64,000 nt of DNA from Streptomyces sp. NBRC 109706 (GTDB taxonomy: Bacteria; Actinomycetota; Actinomycetes; Streptomycetales; Streptomycetaceae), in the NCBI RefSeq assembly GCF_000974485.1, contig NZ_BBOM01000013.1, forward strand, positions 158,673-222,672, given 5' to 3'. Below, piece by piece: positions 15,905 to 22,817 of the stretch. How positions within the stretch are numbered: the first letter of the stretch is position 1; each line of letters begins with the position of its first letter. The translations under genes and the position numbers were made by a program. Under the pieces are notes generated by a model that was given only the letters and a program-made list of their open reading frames with translations, was not told where the DNA came from and made no database searches.

Positions 15905-16069
15905 ATGTCCGAATCGCAGGAGCAGGACGACGAGACCGAGAGCCCGGAGCCGGCGGAGCCGGACGAGGCCGAACAGGACGACGGACACGACACGTTGCGG
16001 CGGCGGCTCCGCGAGGTCAACGCGCGGAGCGAGCGCAACTTCCAGATGAGGGGAGGCCAGTTGTGGTGA
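15905..16069 (+). CDS. small acidic/basic protein of 54 residues
   Basis: The ATG at 15905 has a GGAG ribosome site 3-4 bases upstream (GACCGGAGATG). The first 29 residues are almost all acidic (Glu/Asp with Pro); the last 25 are basic and helical (TLRRRLREVNARSER) with an aromatic end. The stop overlaps the start of the next gene. No family recognised. Short spacing on both sides supports it as a real member of the operon. Confidence 0.55.
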   Translation: MSESQEQDDETESPEPAEPDEAEQDDGHDTLRRRLREVNARSERNFQMRGGQLW

Positions 16070-16305
16070 CGCGGCGAAGCTACCGGTTCCGGCAGTACAC
16101 GTTGAAGCCCGACGAACGGGCGGACGCCGAGCCGACGTTGTTCGTCATGGAGTGCGTCAGCTGCGGGTTCTCGGGGGCGAAGGGTGAGGACGCGGAGGAC
16201 GGCAGCGAATGGGCCGTCGCACATGTCAAGCACCACCCGGACCATCTCTCCTACCGCGAACACATCACCCGCTCCTACCAGTTCGAGCCGGGTGAGTGGC
16301 AGTGA
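16063..16305 (+). CDS. DUF7848-like small protein
   Basis: The protein has 80 residues from GTG 16063 (GTG 16066 is equally possible and would overlap the previous stop as GTGA). It contains VMECVSCGFSG, a single CxxC pair, and then WAVAHVKHHPDHLSYREHIT, the pattern of DUF7848-type actinomycete proteins. One CxxC plus the His-rich stretch could form a zinc site. It lies in the operon between the two Nudix-like genes. Role unknown. Confidence 0.7.
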   Translation: MVTRRSYRFRQYTLKPDERADAEPTLFVMECVSCGFSGAKGEDAEDGSEWAVAHVKHHPDHLSYREHITRSYQFEPGEWQ

Positions 16306-16706
16306 ACGAGTGGGAGCGGCCGCCGGCGAGGTCGCCGATCATACGGAGCGCGGACTGGGTGCTGAGCGAGGAACGCGGGGCGGGCGCGCCGCGGGCGATC
16401 TATGGCGCGGAGTGCATGACCTGCGGCGACCGTTCGACGCTCGCCGACGACGACGCGCAGCCGGTGGCCGTCTGGTGCATCTTCCACACCCAACAGGACC
16501 CGCATCACGACCTGTTCCTCGTCCGGGCCGAGAAGCACTGGCGGGTGCACCCGCGCGAGCACGAGGACGAGACCGAGGACGGCGAGGGCGGCAGGCCGGC
16601 GTCGCATCCGATCGTGGCCTTCTTCGACCGGGCCTTCGGCCCGTCCTTCGTCGGGCTGATGTGCCTGCTCACCGCGCTCTCCGGCTATCTCCTGGCCCTC
16701 AACTGA
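16302..16706 (+). CDS. DUF7848-like protein with C-terminal membrane helix
   Basis: The protein has 134 residues from the GTG at 16302, which overlaps the previous stop (GTGA); a GTG two codons earlier is possible. ECMTCGDRS near residue 38 and VWCIFHTQQDPHHDLFLV near 59 repeat the CxxC-plus-His plan of its neighbour, suggesting an old duplication. An acidic linker leads to a hydrophobic end (GLMCLLTALSGYLLAL) that probably anchors it in the membrane. Function unknown. Confidence 0.65.
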   Translation: MNEWERPPARSPIIRSADWVLSEERGAGAPRAIYGAECMTCGDRSTLADDDAQPVAVWCIFHTQQDPHHDLFLVRAEKHWRVHPREHEDETEDGEGGRPASHPIVAFFDRAFGPSFVGLMCLLTALSGYLLALN

Positions 16707-16743
16707 CCCCCCCATCCCCCCCACCACCTAGGACACGGAGTTC

Positions 16744-17205
16744 ATGCCCCACACCACCATCGTCAGTTCGCCGCTGCCGATAACGTTCGCCGTCCTCGCC
16801 CTCGTCCCCCGGAGCGGGCAGGTGCTGATGGTGCGGCGCCAGGGGCGGGACGGGTGGACCCTCCCGGCGGGGAGGGTCCTTCCCGGGCGCTGCCTGATCC
16901 TGACCGCCCGCGAGACCCTGCTGCGCGGCACCGGCTATGACCGTGCGGTCAGCGAGACGCTGGCCGTCAGCATGGACACCGACGACAGCGGCACACTCAC
17001 CTCGTTCTCCTATGTGTTGGACGGCGGGTCCACCCCCGAACTGCCGCGCTATCCGAGGCGGCTGCCGGAGGGCGCGGCCTGGCTTCCGTTACGGGAGTTG
17101 GGCGAGCCGCCGGCCCTCGTCCAGCAGGCCATCGTCGCCAGCGCCCAGGGGCGCAGGCTGCCGCTGCTGGTCAACGCCACCCGTCCGAACGCCGCGTTCA
17201 GCTGA
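16744..17205 (+). CDS. Nudix-fold protein with degenerate Nudix box (copy 2)
   Basis: The protein has 153 residues and is paralogous to the product of 15456. It has the same strand pattern (VLMVRRQGRDGWTLPAGRVL), the box RETLLRGTGY, which keeps RE but loses the EE pair, and a closing LPLLVNATRP. The conserved Gly-Glu at the start of the box is changed to Gly-Arg. Enzyme activity is therefore uncertain. Two such proteins bracketing small CxxC proteins suggest a dedicated complex. A small GCCGG/CCGGC hairpin (17258-17272) follows the gene. Confidence 0.72.
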   Translation: MPHTTIVSSPLPITFAVLALVPRSGQVLMVRRQGRDGWTLPAGRVLPGRCLILTARETLLRGTGYDRAVSETLAVSMDTDDSGTLTSFSYVLDGGSTPELPRYPRRLPEGAAWLPLRELGEPPALVQQAIVASAQGRRLPLLVNATRPNAAFS

Positions 17206-17354
17206 CAAGCGGGACCTCGGGCTCTGGCGACGGAGGTGGGGGTGGTGCTTAACTCGGGCCGGCGGAACCGGCGTTGACCGTTCTACGCGCGTATCGCTCG
17301 CGCACTGCCGGGTCCGCCGCGTCCCCGTTCACCACCCCACACCGCCTCGGAGGC

Positions 17355-18071
17355 ATGGTGAGACTCCTCTCTCCCGTCCGCATATCGCTCGGCATCATGC
17401 TGGCCACCGTGCTGGCCTTCCTGCTCGCGCCCGCCAGCCAGGCGCAGCAGCCCGCAGCGCCGTCGGAGTCGACCGTCCAGCCGCTCGCCAGCGGCACCAT
17501 CAACATGTACCCGCCGATCCAGGGGGCCTCGACCTGGGACCGGTTCGGTCTGACCCCGCCGTCCTCGCACCACCGGGTGTTCTACAACTGGGGCTATCTG
17601 AACGACTGGTCGGTCGACATCTACCGCAACCCGGGCGGCACCGTCGTCTCCCCGTTCGGCACCACCACGTCCACCGGCCAGCCGGTGAACGTCCGCGTCG
17701 TGACCGTCGCGGCCGGCTGCGCCACGGGGAACCTGGCCGACGGCGGCTACCGGATCGGCCTTGAGGCCACCAACGCCAACACCGGCGAGGTCATCGCGCG
17801 CGCCGATGTGATGCATGTCGCCAACAAGCCGTCCAACATCACCGTCGGCGCCACCGTCGGCCCCTGGACCAAGCTCGGCGAGACCGGACGGTTCCGCTAC
17901 TCCTCCTGCTACCAGGTCAACGGTGACAGTGGCGCGCATATCCACCTGGAGGTCATCAACCGGACCCGCTACTCCTGCTACATCAGCCGCGGGGCCAACT
18001 CCGCACTGACCGACCTGACCGTCATCGGCCGCACCGGCACCCAGAACTCCGGCCCCCAGCAGGCCTGCTGA
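17355..18071 (+). CDS. secreted LytM/M23-like protein
   Basis: The protein has 238 residues from the ATG at 17355, with a CGGAGG ribosome site. Residues ~1-34 are a Sec signal peptide (SLGIMLATVLAFLLAPASQA, cleavage after AQA). The mature part has HHRVFYNWGYLNDWSVDIY and, near the end, SGAHIHLEVINRT. These match the H...D and HxH metal ligands of LytM-type (M23) peptidoglycan endopeptidases, although the overall sequence is divergent. Four cysteines may form two disulfides. If active, it would cut cell-wall crosslinks; it could also be an inactive binding fold. Confidence 0.6.
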   Translation: MVRLLSPVRISLGIMLATVLAFLLAPASQAQQPAAPSESTVQPLASGTINMYPPIQGASTWDRFGLTPPSSHHRVFYNWGYLNDWSVDIYRNPGGTVVSPFGTTTSTGQPVNVRVVTVAAGCATGNLADGGYRIGLEATNANTGEVIARADVMHVANKPSNITVGATVGPWTKLGETGRFRYSSCYQVNGDSGAHIHLEVINRTRYSCYISRGANSALTDLTVIGRTGTQNSGPQQAC

Positions 18072-18149
18072 CCCACCACGGCACAAGACCCCACACCACA
18101 CGGGCGGCGCCCCCCGATCACCTGACGGGGACGCCGCCAGCGGCAACGC

Positions 18150-18194
18150 CGCGAGGGCAGTGCTCCCCTTGAGTCGGGGAGCACCGCCCTCGCG
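18150..18194. terminator. bidirectional terminator hairpin
   Basis: A 19-base arm (18150-18168) pairs with 18176-18194 with one mismatch around a 7-base loop; arms begin CGCGAGGGC and end GCCCTCGCG. It sits between the converging LytM-like gene and groEL, 27 bases past the groEL stop, and can serve both. Confidence 0.75.
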
Positions 18195-18220
18195 TTGACG
18201 CGGTGAGGAGTCGGCAGGAC

Positions 18221-19849
18221 TCAGAAGTCCATGCCGCCGCCCATGCCGCCGGCGGCCGGGTCGGCGCCGGCGGCGGCCTTCTCCGGCTTGTCGGCGATGA
18301 CGGCCTCGGTGGTGAGGAAGAGCGCCGCGATGGAGGCGGCGTTCTGCAGCGCCGAGCGCGTGACCTTGGTCGGGTCCGGGATACCGGCCGCCAGCAGGTC
18401 GACGTACTCGCCGGTGGCGGCGTTCAGGCCCCAACCCGGGGTCAGGTTGCGGACCTTCTCCACCACGACGCCGCCCTCAAGGCCGGCGTTGACGGCGATC
18501 TGCTTCAGCGGGGCCTCCAGAGCCAGCTTGACGGCGGCGGCACCCGTGGCCTCGTCGCCCTCCAGCTCCAGCTTCTCCAGCGCCGAGGCGGCCTGCAGCA
18601 GGGCCACGCCACCACCGGCGACGATGCCCTCCTCCACGGCGGCCTTCGCGTTGCGCACCGCGTCCTCGATGCGGTGCTTGCGCTCCTTCAGCTCCACCTC
18701 GGTGGCGGCACCGGCCTTGATGACGGCCACGCCGCCGGCCAGCTTCGCAAGGCGCTCCTGGAGCTTCTCGCGGTCGTAGTCCGAGTCGGAGTTCTCGATC
18801 TCGGCGCGGATCTGGTTGACCCGACCCTGCACCTGGTCGCTGTCGCCCGAGCCGTCGACGATGGTGGTCTCGTCCTTGGTGATGACCACCTTGCGGGCGC
18901 GGCCCAGCAGGTCGAGGGTGGCGGACTCCAGCTTGAGGCCGACCTCCTCGGAGATGACCTGGCCACCGGTGAGGATGGCGATGTCACCGAGCATGGCCTT
19001 GCGGCGGTCACCGAAGCCGGGGGCCTTGACGGCGACCGACTTGAAGGTGCCCCGGATCTTGTTGACGACCAGGGTGGACAGCGCCTCGCCCTCGACGTCC
19101 TCCGCGATGATCAGCAGCGGCTTGCCGGACTGCATGACCTTCTCCAGCAGCGGAAGGAGGTCCTTCACGTTGCTGATCTTGGAGTTGACGATCAGGATGT
19201 AGGGGTCTTCCAGCTCCGCCTCCATCCGCTCCATGTCGGTGGCGAAGTAGGCCGAGATGTAGCCCTTGTCGAAGCGCATACCCTCGGTCAGCTCAAGCTC
19301 AAGGCCGAAGGTCTGCGACTCCTCGACCGTGATGACGCCTTCCTTGCCGACCTTGTCCATGGCCTCGGCGATCAGCTCACCGATCTGCGGGTCGCCGGCG
19401 GAGATGGACGCGGTGGAGGCGATCTGCTCCTTGGTCTCAACCTCCTTGGCCTGGCTCAGCAGGGCCTCGGAGACCTCCTCCACGGCGGCCTCGATACCGC
19501 GCTTCAGCGCCATCGGGTTCGCACCGGCGGCCACGTTGCGCAGGCCCTCACGGACCAGCGCCTGGGCCAGAACGGTCGCCGTGGTCGTACCGTCGCCGGC
19601 CACGTCGTCCGTCTTCTTGGCGACCTCCTTGACCAGCTCGGCGCCGATCTTCTCGTAGGAGTCCTCCAGCTCGATCTCCTTGGCGATGGACACACCATCG
19701 TTGGTGATCGTCGGGGCGCCCCACTTCTTCTCCAGGACAACGTTGCGGCCCTTGGGGCCCAGCGTGACCTTGACGGCGTCGGCGAGCTGGTTCATCCCGC
19801 GCTCAAGGCCGCGCCGCGCCTCCTCGTCGAACGCGATGATCTTGGCCAT
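18221..19849 (-). CDS. groEL: chaperonin GroEL
   Basis: The protein has 542 residues, full length for the family. It begins MAKIIAFDEEARRGLERGMN and contains the ATP-site DVAGDGTTTATVLAQ near residue 86. The signature AAVEEGIVAGGG lies near 404, and the C-terminus is the Gly-Met type (GGMGGGMDF). GroEL forms the 14-subunit cage that folds cytoplasmic proteins with GroES. There is no groES next to it, so this is the second, stand-alone groEL (the groEL2 kind) of actinobacteria. Two CIRCE operators and a sigma-70 promoter lie upstream, indicating HrcA heat-shock control. Confidence 0.97.
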   Translation of the reverse strand: MAKIIAFDEEARRGLERGMNQLADAVKVTLGPKGRNVVLEKKWGAPTITNDGVSIAKEIELEDSYEKIGAELVKEVAKKTDDVAGDGTTTATVLAQALVREGLRNVAAGANPMALKRGIEAAVEEVSEALLSQAKEVETKEQIASTASISAGDPQIGELIAEAMDKVGKEGVITVEESQTFGLELELTEGMRFDKGYISAYFATDMERMEAELEDPYILIVNSKISNVKDLLPLLEKVMQSGKPLLIIAEDVEGEALSTLVVNKIRGTFKSVAVKAPGFGDRRKAMLGDIAILTGGQVISEEVGLKLESATLDLLGRARKVVITKDETTIVDGSGDSDQVQGRVNQIRAEIENSDSDYDREKLQERLAKLAGGVAVIKAGAATEVELKERKHRIEDAVRNAKAAVEEGIVAGGGVALLQAASALEKLELEGDEATGAAAVKLALEAPLKQIAVNAGLEGGVVVEKVRNLTPGWGLNAATGEYVDLLAAGIPDPTKVTRSALQNAASIAALFLTTEAVIADKPEKAAAGADPAAGGMGGGMDF

Positions 19850-19972
19850 GTGAAGGGGTCCTCCCAGAACAGGGGTGGATTACTCCGGACCGCGCTGGCG
19901 CCCGCGACGGACGGCCCCTGGGGGATGGTTCCTTACCCCACCCACCCGAAGACCTCACCGAACCGGTCCTTG

Positions 19973-20034
19973 CTGTCACTCTCACCCGTAGAGTGCTAAC
20001 GCCATGATTAGCACTCGGAGGGGGAGAGTGCAAG
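19973..20034. promoter_or_regulatory. two CIRCE (HrcA) operators
   Basis: Site 1 (20008-20034) is TTAGCACTC-N9-GAGTGCAAG. Site 2 (19973-19999) is CTGTCACTC-N9-GAGTGCTAA. Both keep the 9-base spacer of the consensus TTAGCACTC-N9-GAGTGCTAA; the perfect half-sites are the two facing inward. Site 1 covers the promoter's -35/-10 interval and site 2 covers the start of transcription and early leader of groEL. Confidence 0.9.
20005..20033 (-). promoter_or_regulatory. groEL promoter
   Basis: On the minus strand TTGCAC (20033-20028) and TAATCA (20010-20005) are spaced by 17 bases, a good HrdB-type promoter. Transcription should start near 19998, giving a leader of about 150 bases. Confidence 0.65.
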
Positions 20035-20116
20035 CGGGTCGGCCGCTAGGCCGGCCCGCGCGCACGATTTGGGGGCACCTCCCGGACGACGTGACGACGA
20101 GGCCCCGCACATGATG

Positions 20117-20145
20117 AGGCCCGCACCCTGGACGGGTGCGGGCCT
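20117..20145. terminator. terminator after the cold-shock gene
   Basis: A perfect 12-bp stem (AGGCCCGCACCC with its complement) closes a 5-base loop, 30 bases past the stop of the minus-strand cold-shock gene and before the groEL promoter. Confidence 0.75.
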
Positions 20146-20174
20146 GCGGTAAGGCTGCGGAAACGTTCGGCGGT

Positions 20175-20378
20175 TCAGGCAGTCACCCGGACCATGTCGG
20201 CCTGTGGACCCTTCTGCCCCTGAGAGATCTCGAACTCGACCCGCTGCCCCTCTTCCAGGGTGCGGTAGCCGTCCATCTGAATCGCGCTGTAGTGGACGAA
20301 CACATCCGCACCACCGTCTACCGCGATGAAGCCGTAGCCCTTCTCCGCGTTGAACCACTTGACGGTGCCCTGAGCCAT
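20175..20378 (-). CDS. cold-shock domain protein (CspA family)
   Basis: The protein has 67 residues forming a single cold-shock domain with both RNA-binding motifs: KGYGFIAV (RNP1) and DVFVHYSAI (RNP2). It begins MAQGTVKWFNAEKGYGF. Such proteins bind single-stranded RNA or DNA and melt RNA structure in the cytoplasm. It is transcribed alone: its own terminator lies at 20117-20145, and a long AT-richer leader lies upstream. A close paralogue is at 42933. Confidence 0.95.
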   Translation of the reverse strand: MAQGTVKWFNAEKGYGFIAVDGGADVFVHYSAIQMDGYRTLEEGQRVEFEISQGQKGPQADMVRVTA

Positions 20379-20752
20379 TCCTTACTCCCCATTTTGCCGG
20401 CCTTTTCACGAGCCCACACCTCGCGGACCCGGGTCAGACCTCTCAGACTCCACCCCCGGGCGGTGTGGGGGTGTGCGCCGGAACGTTCGACCGCCGCTGA
20501 ATGTATCTGGACGGACGCCCAGTGCAACAGGCCATTCGACAGAGATTTCTCGCGCCACCAGAACGGGCAAATACCGCGAAAGCGCAGGTAGTTGAGCATT
20601 TCGGAGGGGGTTTTTCTGGCCAACCAGACAATTGGTGCATGAATTTCCGGCACATAATTTGCGCGCGGGTCGCGCATTCATATGCGAGTGGCACGTTTTC
20701 GCCATCGGAAGGGGCGCGGGCCCCTGCCACTTTAGCGCCAGCGCGCACGCCT
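20379..20752 (-). other. long upstream region of the cold-shock gene, no gene seen
   Basis: About 370 bases with no convincing frame. The part 20515-20710 is clearly richer in A+T than the surroundings and holds the small palindrome TCTGG-CCAA-CCAGA (20615-20628) beside GGGGGTTTTT. This is probably the promoter plus a structured 5' leader of the cold-shock mRNA, as in other csp genes. No promoter hexamers could be assigned with confidence. Confidence 0.4.
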
Positions 20753-20782
20753 CCGCCCCGCGACCTGCAGGTCGCGGGGCGG
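20753..20782. terminator. perfect 30-base palindrome after the thrC operon
   Basis: CCGCCCCGCGACCTG and its exact complement are directly joined, giving a 13-bp stem with a TGCA loop. It lies 27 bases past the stop of the sulfur-carrier gene, so it should end the thrC operon transcript. Confidence 0.7.
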
Positions 20783-20808
20783 AAAAGGGACCCTGGCGCG
20801 GCCGGCCG

Positions 20809-21084
20809 TCAGCCGCCGGCCACCGCCGGGATGATGGAGACGCCGGCGCCGTCCGGGGTCGGCGTGGCCAGGCCCTCGGTGAAGCGGACGTCGTCATCGT
20901 TCACATAGACGTTCACGAAGCGCCGCAGCTTGCCCTCGTCGTCCAGGACCCGGCCGGCGATGCCCTGGTGGTTGCGGTCCAGGTCGGCCAGCACCTCGCT
21001 GAGCGTGCCGCCCTCGGCGGTGACCTCGGATCGGCCATCGGTGTAGGTGCGCAGAATGGTGGGGATGCGAACGGTGACGCTCAC
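20809..21084 (-). CDS. ThiS/MoaD/CysO-type sulfur-carrier protein
   Basis: The protein has 91 residues with a beta-grasp, ubiquitin-like pattern: VTVRIPTILRTYT at the start, GTLSEVLADLDRNHQGI, then FVNVYVNDDDVR. The C-terminal Gly-Gly (IIPAVAGG) is the site adenylated and thiocarboxylated in sulfur carriers. Its length and middle resemble mycobacterial CysO (cysteine synthesis with CysM and the protease Mec). The GTG start overlaps the thrC stop (GTGA), so it is translated with thrC. The link to threonine synthase is unexplained; the riboswitch upstream ties both to SAM levels. Confidence 0.87.
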   Translation of the reverse strand: MSVTVRIPTILRTYTDGRSEVTAEGGTLSEVLADLDRNHQGIAGRVLDDEGKLRRFVNVYVNDDDVRFTEGLATPTPDGAGVSIIPAVAGG

Positions 21085-22382
21085 GCCAGGCCAGCCTCTC
21101 GGAACGAGTCCAGGTTCGGACGGATGGTCGCGGACGGGCCGGTGGTCGATGCCACCGCGTCCAGGGTCTTCAGGCCGTCGCCGGTGTTCAGGACGACGGT
21201 GGTGGCCGCCGGGTCGAGCAGTCCCGCGGCGAGCAGCTTGCGGGTCACGCCGACCGTGACGCCGCCCGCGGTCTCGGCGAAGATGCCCTCGGTCCTGGCC
21301 AGCAGCTTGATGGCGGCGACGATCTGCTCGTCGTCCACGTCCTCGACCGCGCCGCCGGTGCGCCTGGCGATGTCCAGCACATAGGGGCCGTCCGCCGGGT
21401 TGCCGATGGCCAGGGACTTGGCGATGGTGTCCGGCTTCACGGGGCGGACCACGTCATGGCCGTCCTTGAAGGCGCGGGCGACCGGGGAGCAGCCCTCGGC
21501 CTGGGCGCCGAAGATCTTGTAGGGGCGGTCCTCGACCAGGCCGAGCTTGATCAGCTCCTTCAACCCCTTGTCGATCTTGGTCAGTTGTGAACCGGAAGCG
21601 ATCGGGATCACCAGCTGGTCGGGCAGTTTCCAACCCAGCTGTTCACAGATCTCGTAGGCGAGCGTCTTGGAACCCTCGGCGTAGTAGGGCCGCAGGTTCA
21701 CGTTGACAAAGCCCCAGCCCTCGCCGATCGGATCGCCGATCAGCTCGCTGCAGAACCGGTTGACGTCGTCGTAGGTGCCCTCGATGGCGACCAGTTCGCC
21801 GCCGTAGACGGCGGCCATCACGACCTTGCCCTGTTCCAGGTCGTGCGGGATGAACACGCAGGACCGCAGGCCGGCCCTGGCGGCCGCCGCGCCCACGGCG
21901 CCGGCGAGGTTGCCGGTGGACGAGCAGGAGAGGGTGGTGAACCCGAAGGCGCGCGCCGCCTCGACGGCGTTCGCCACCACCCGGTCCTTGAACGAGTGCG
22001 TGGGGTTGCCGGAGTCGTCCTTGATGTGGAGACCACCGGTGACGCCCAGCTCGGCGGCCAGCCGGTCGGCGCGGACCAGCGGGGTGCAGCCCGGGTTGAG
22101 GTTGGGCTTCTCGGCCACATCGGCCGGCACCGGAAGGAGCGGCGCATAGCGCCAGATGCTGTTGGGGCCGGCCTCGATGGTGCGGCGCAGCGCCTCGGGA
22201 TCGCCGCCGGGCAGGTCGTAGGCGACCTCCAGCGGCCCGAAACAGGAGGCACAGGCGAAGATCGGGCCGAGCGGGAAGCGTTCGCCGCACTCGCGACAGG
22301 AGAGCGCGGAGGCCGGACCGAGGTCGACGGCGGCGGGGGTTTCGGCGGACTCGTCGGCGTTGGCCGAGGTGAGCACAGACAT
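21081..22382 (-). CDS. thrC: threonine synthase
   Basis: The protein has 433 residues from the ATG at 22382. It opens with a small zinc-ribbon-like stretch (LSCRECGERFPLG, IFACASCFGPLEV). The PLP-binding NPTHSFKDRVV (Lys) follows near residue 120, the CSSTGNLAGAV phosphate-binding loop near 146, and the TAGGVTVG loop near 380. ThrC converts O-phosphohomoserine to threonine and phosphate, at the branch between threonine and methionine synthesis. It is preceded by a SAM-I riboswitch whose last helix contains the ribosome site, and followed by a coupled sulfur-carrier gene. Confidence 0.95.
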   Translation of the reverse strand: MSVLTSANADESAETPAAVDLGPASALSCRECGERFPLGPIFACASCFGPLEVAYDLPGGDPEALRRTIEAGPNSIWRYAPLLPVPADVAEKPNLNPGCTPLVRADRLAAELGVTGGLHIKDDSGNPTHSFKDRVVANAVEAARAFGFTTLSCSSTGNLAGAVGAAAARAGLRSCVFIPHDLEQGKVVMAAVYGGELVAIEGTYDDVNRFCSELIGDPIGEGWGFVNVNLRPYYAEGSKTLAYEICEQLGWKLPDQLVIPIASGSQLTKIDKGLKELIKLGLVEDRPYKIFGAQAEGCSPVARAFKDGHDVVRPVKPDTIAKSLAIGNPADGPYVLDIARRTGGAVEDVDDEQIVAAIKLLARTEGIFAETAGGVTVGVTRKLLAAGLLDPAATTVVLNTGDGLKTLDAVASTTGPSATIRPNLDSFREAGLA

Positions 22383-22399
22383 GGGTACGAGGCCCTTCT

Positions 22400-22538
22400 C
22401 CTCATCTTCCCCGTGGCGGCTCTCGCCACAGGACGGAATTGGCACCTGCCCCACCGGAGAGCCTCGTGCCGTCACGAGATCCGGTGGAAGGGTTGCCGGG
22501 GCTTCAACGGGCCGTTCCCTCTGCCCCTCTGGATGAGC
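22400..22538 (-). ncRNA. SAM-I (S-box) riboswitch before thrC
   Basis: Reading the minus strand, the conserved blocks appear in order: CTCATCCAGAG (P1 5' arm and kink-turn start), GAGGGAACGGCCCGTTGAAG, CCCGGCAACC, GGTGCCAATTCC, and finally GATGAG (P1 3' arm, 22406-22401). These are the S-box landmarks including the SAM-contacting GGCAACC and GGTGCCA parts. The P1 3' arm runs directly into GAGGAGAAGG, the likely ribosome site of thrC, so SAM binding should hide it and stop translation. No separate terminator hairpin is seen before the ATG. Confidence 0.9.
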
Positions 22539-22544
22539 GGTATT

Positions 22545-22594
22545 CGGTTGTCGATGTGCGGTTGTCAGTATGCGCCTGCCATACGGTTGTCGAT
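22545..22594. repeat. three direct repeats of CGGTTGTC in the thrC / gpgS gap
   Basis: CGGTTGTCGAT occurs at 22545, CGGTTGTCAGT at 22559 and CGGTTGTCGATAT at 22584, with a related CGCTGTCAGCG at about 22599. They lie just upstream of the riboswitch, where the thrC promoter should be, so they may be activator sites or hold -35 elements (TCGACA on the minus strand). Confidence 0.5.
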
Positions 22595-22817
22595 ATATCG
22601 CTGTCAGCGCGATCCCGATATGCGGAGGACACCTGCACTGTTCGAGACTGTAACGGACAGCCCGCACAATGGCTCGGGCCGTCCGCTCCGCGAGACGACC
22701 CGAGCAGGTGGCCAGAAAACCCGGCGGCAGCGGGTTGGGTCACCTCAGGAAGGGGCAGACGGGGCAGACGCGGCCATGCAGATGTAAATGTGGCTGAATC
22801 GAACAGGAGCGACATTC

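Noticed and set aside
18203..19999. 598-codon frame antisense to groEL
   Set aside because: It mirrors groEL codons (Leu/Asp/Gly-rich) and overlaps the whole gene; a standard GC-rich shadow.
19991..20016. A single reversed CIRCE, GAGTGCTAA-N8-TTAGCACTC
   Set aside because: The halves are in the wrong order with an 8-base gap; they belong to two separate, correctly ordered sites.
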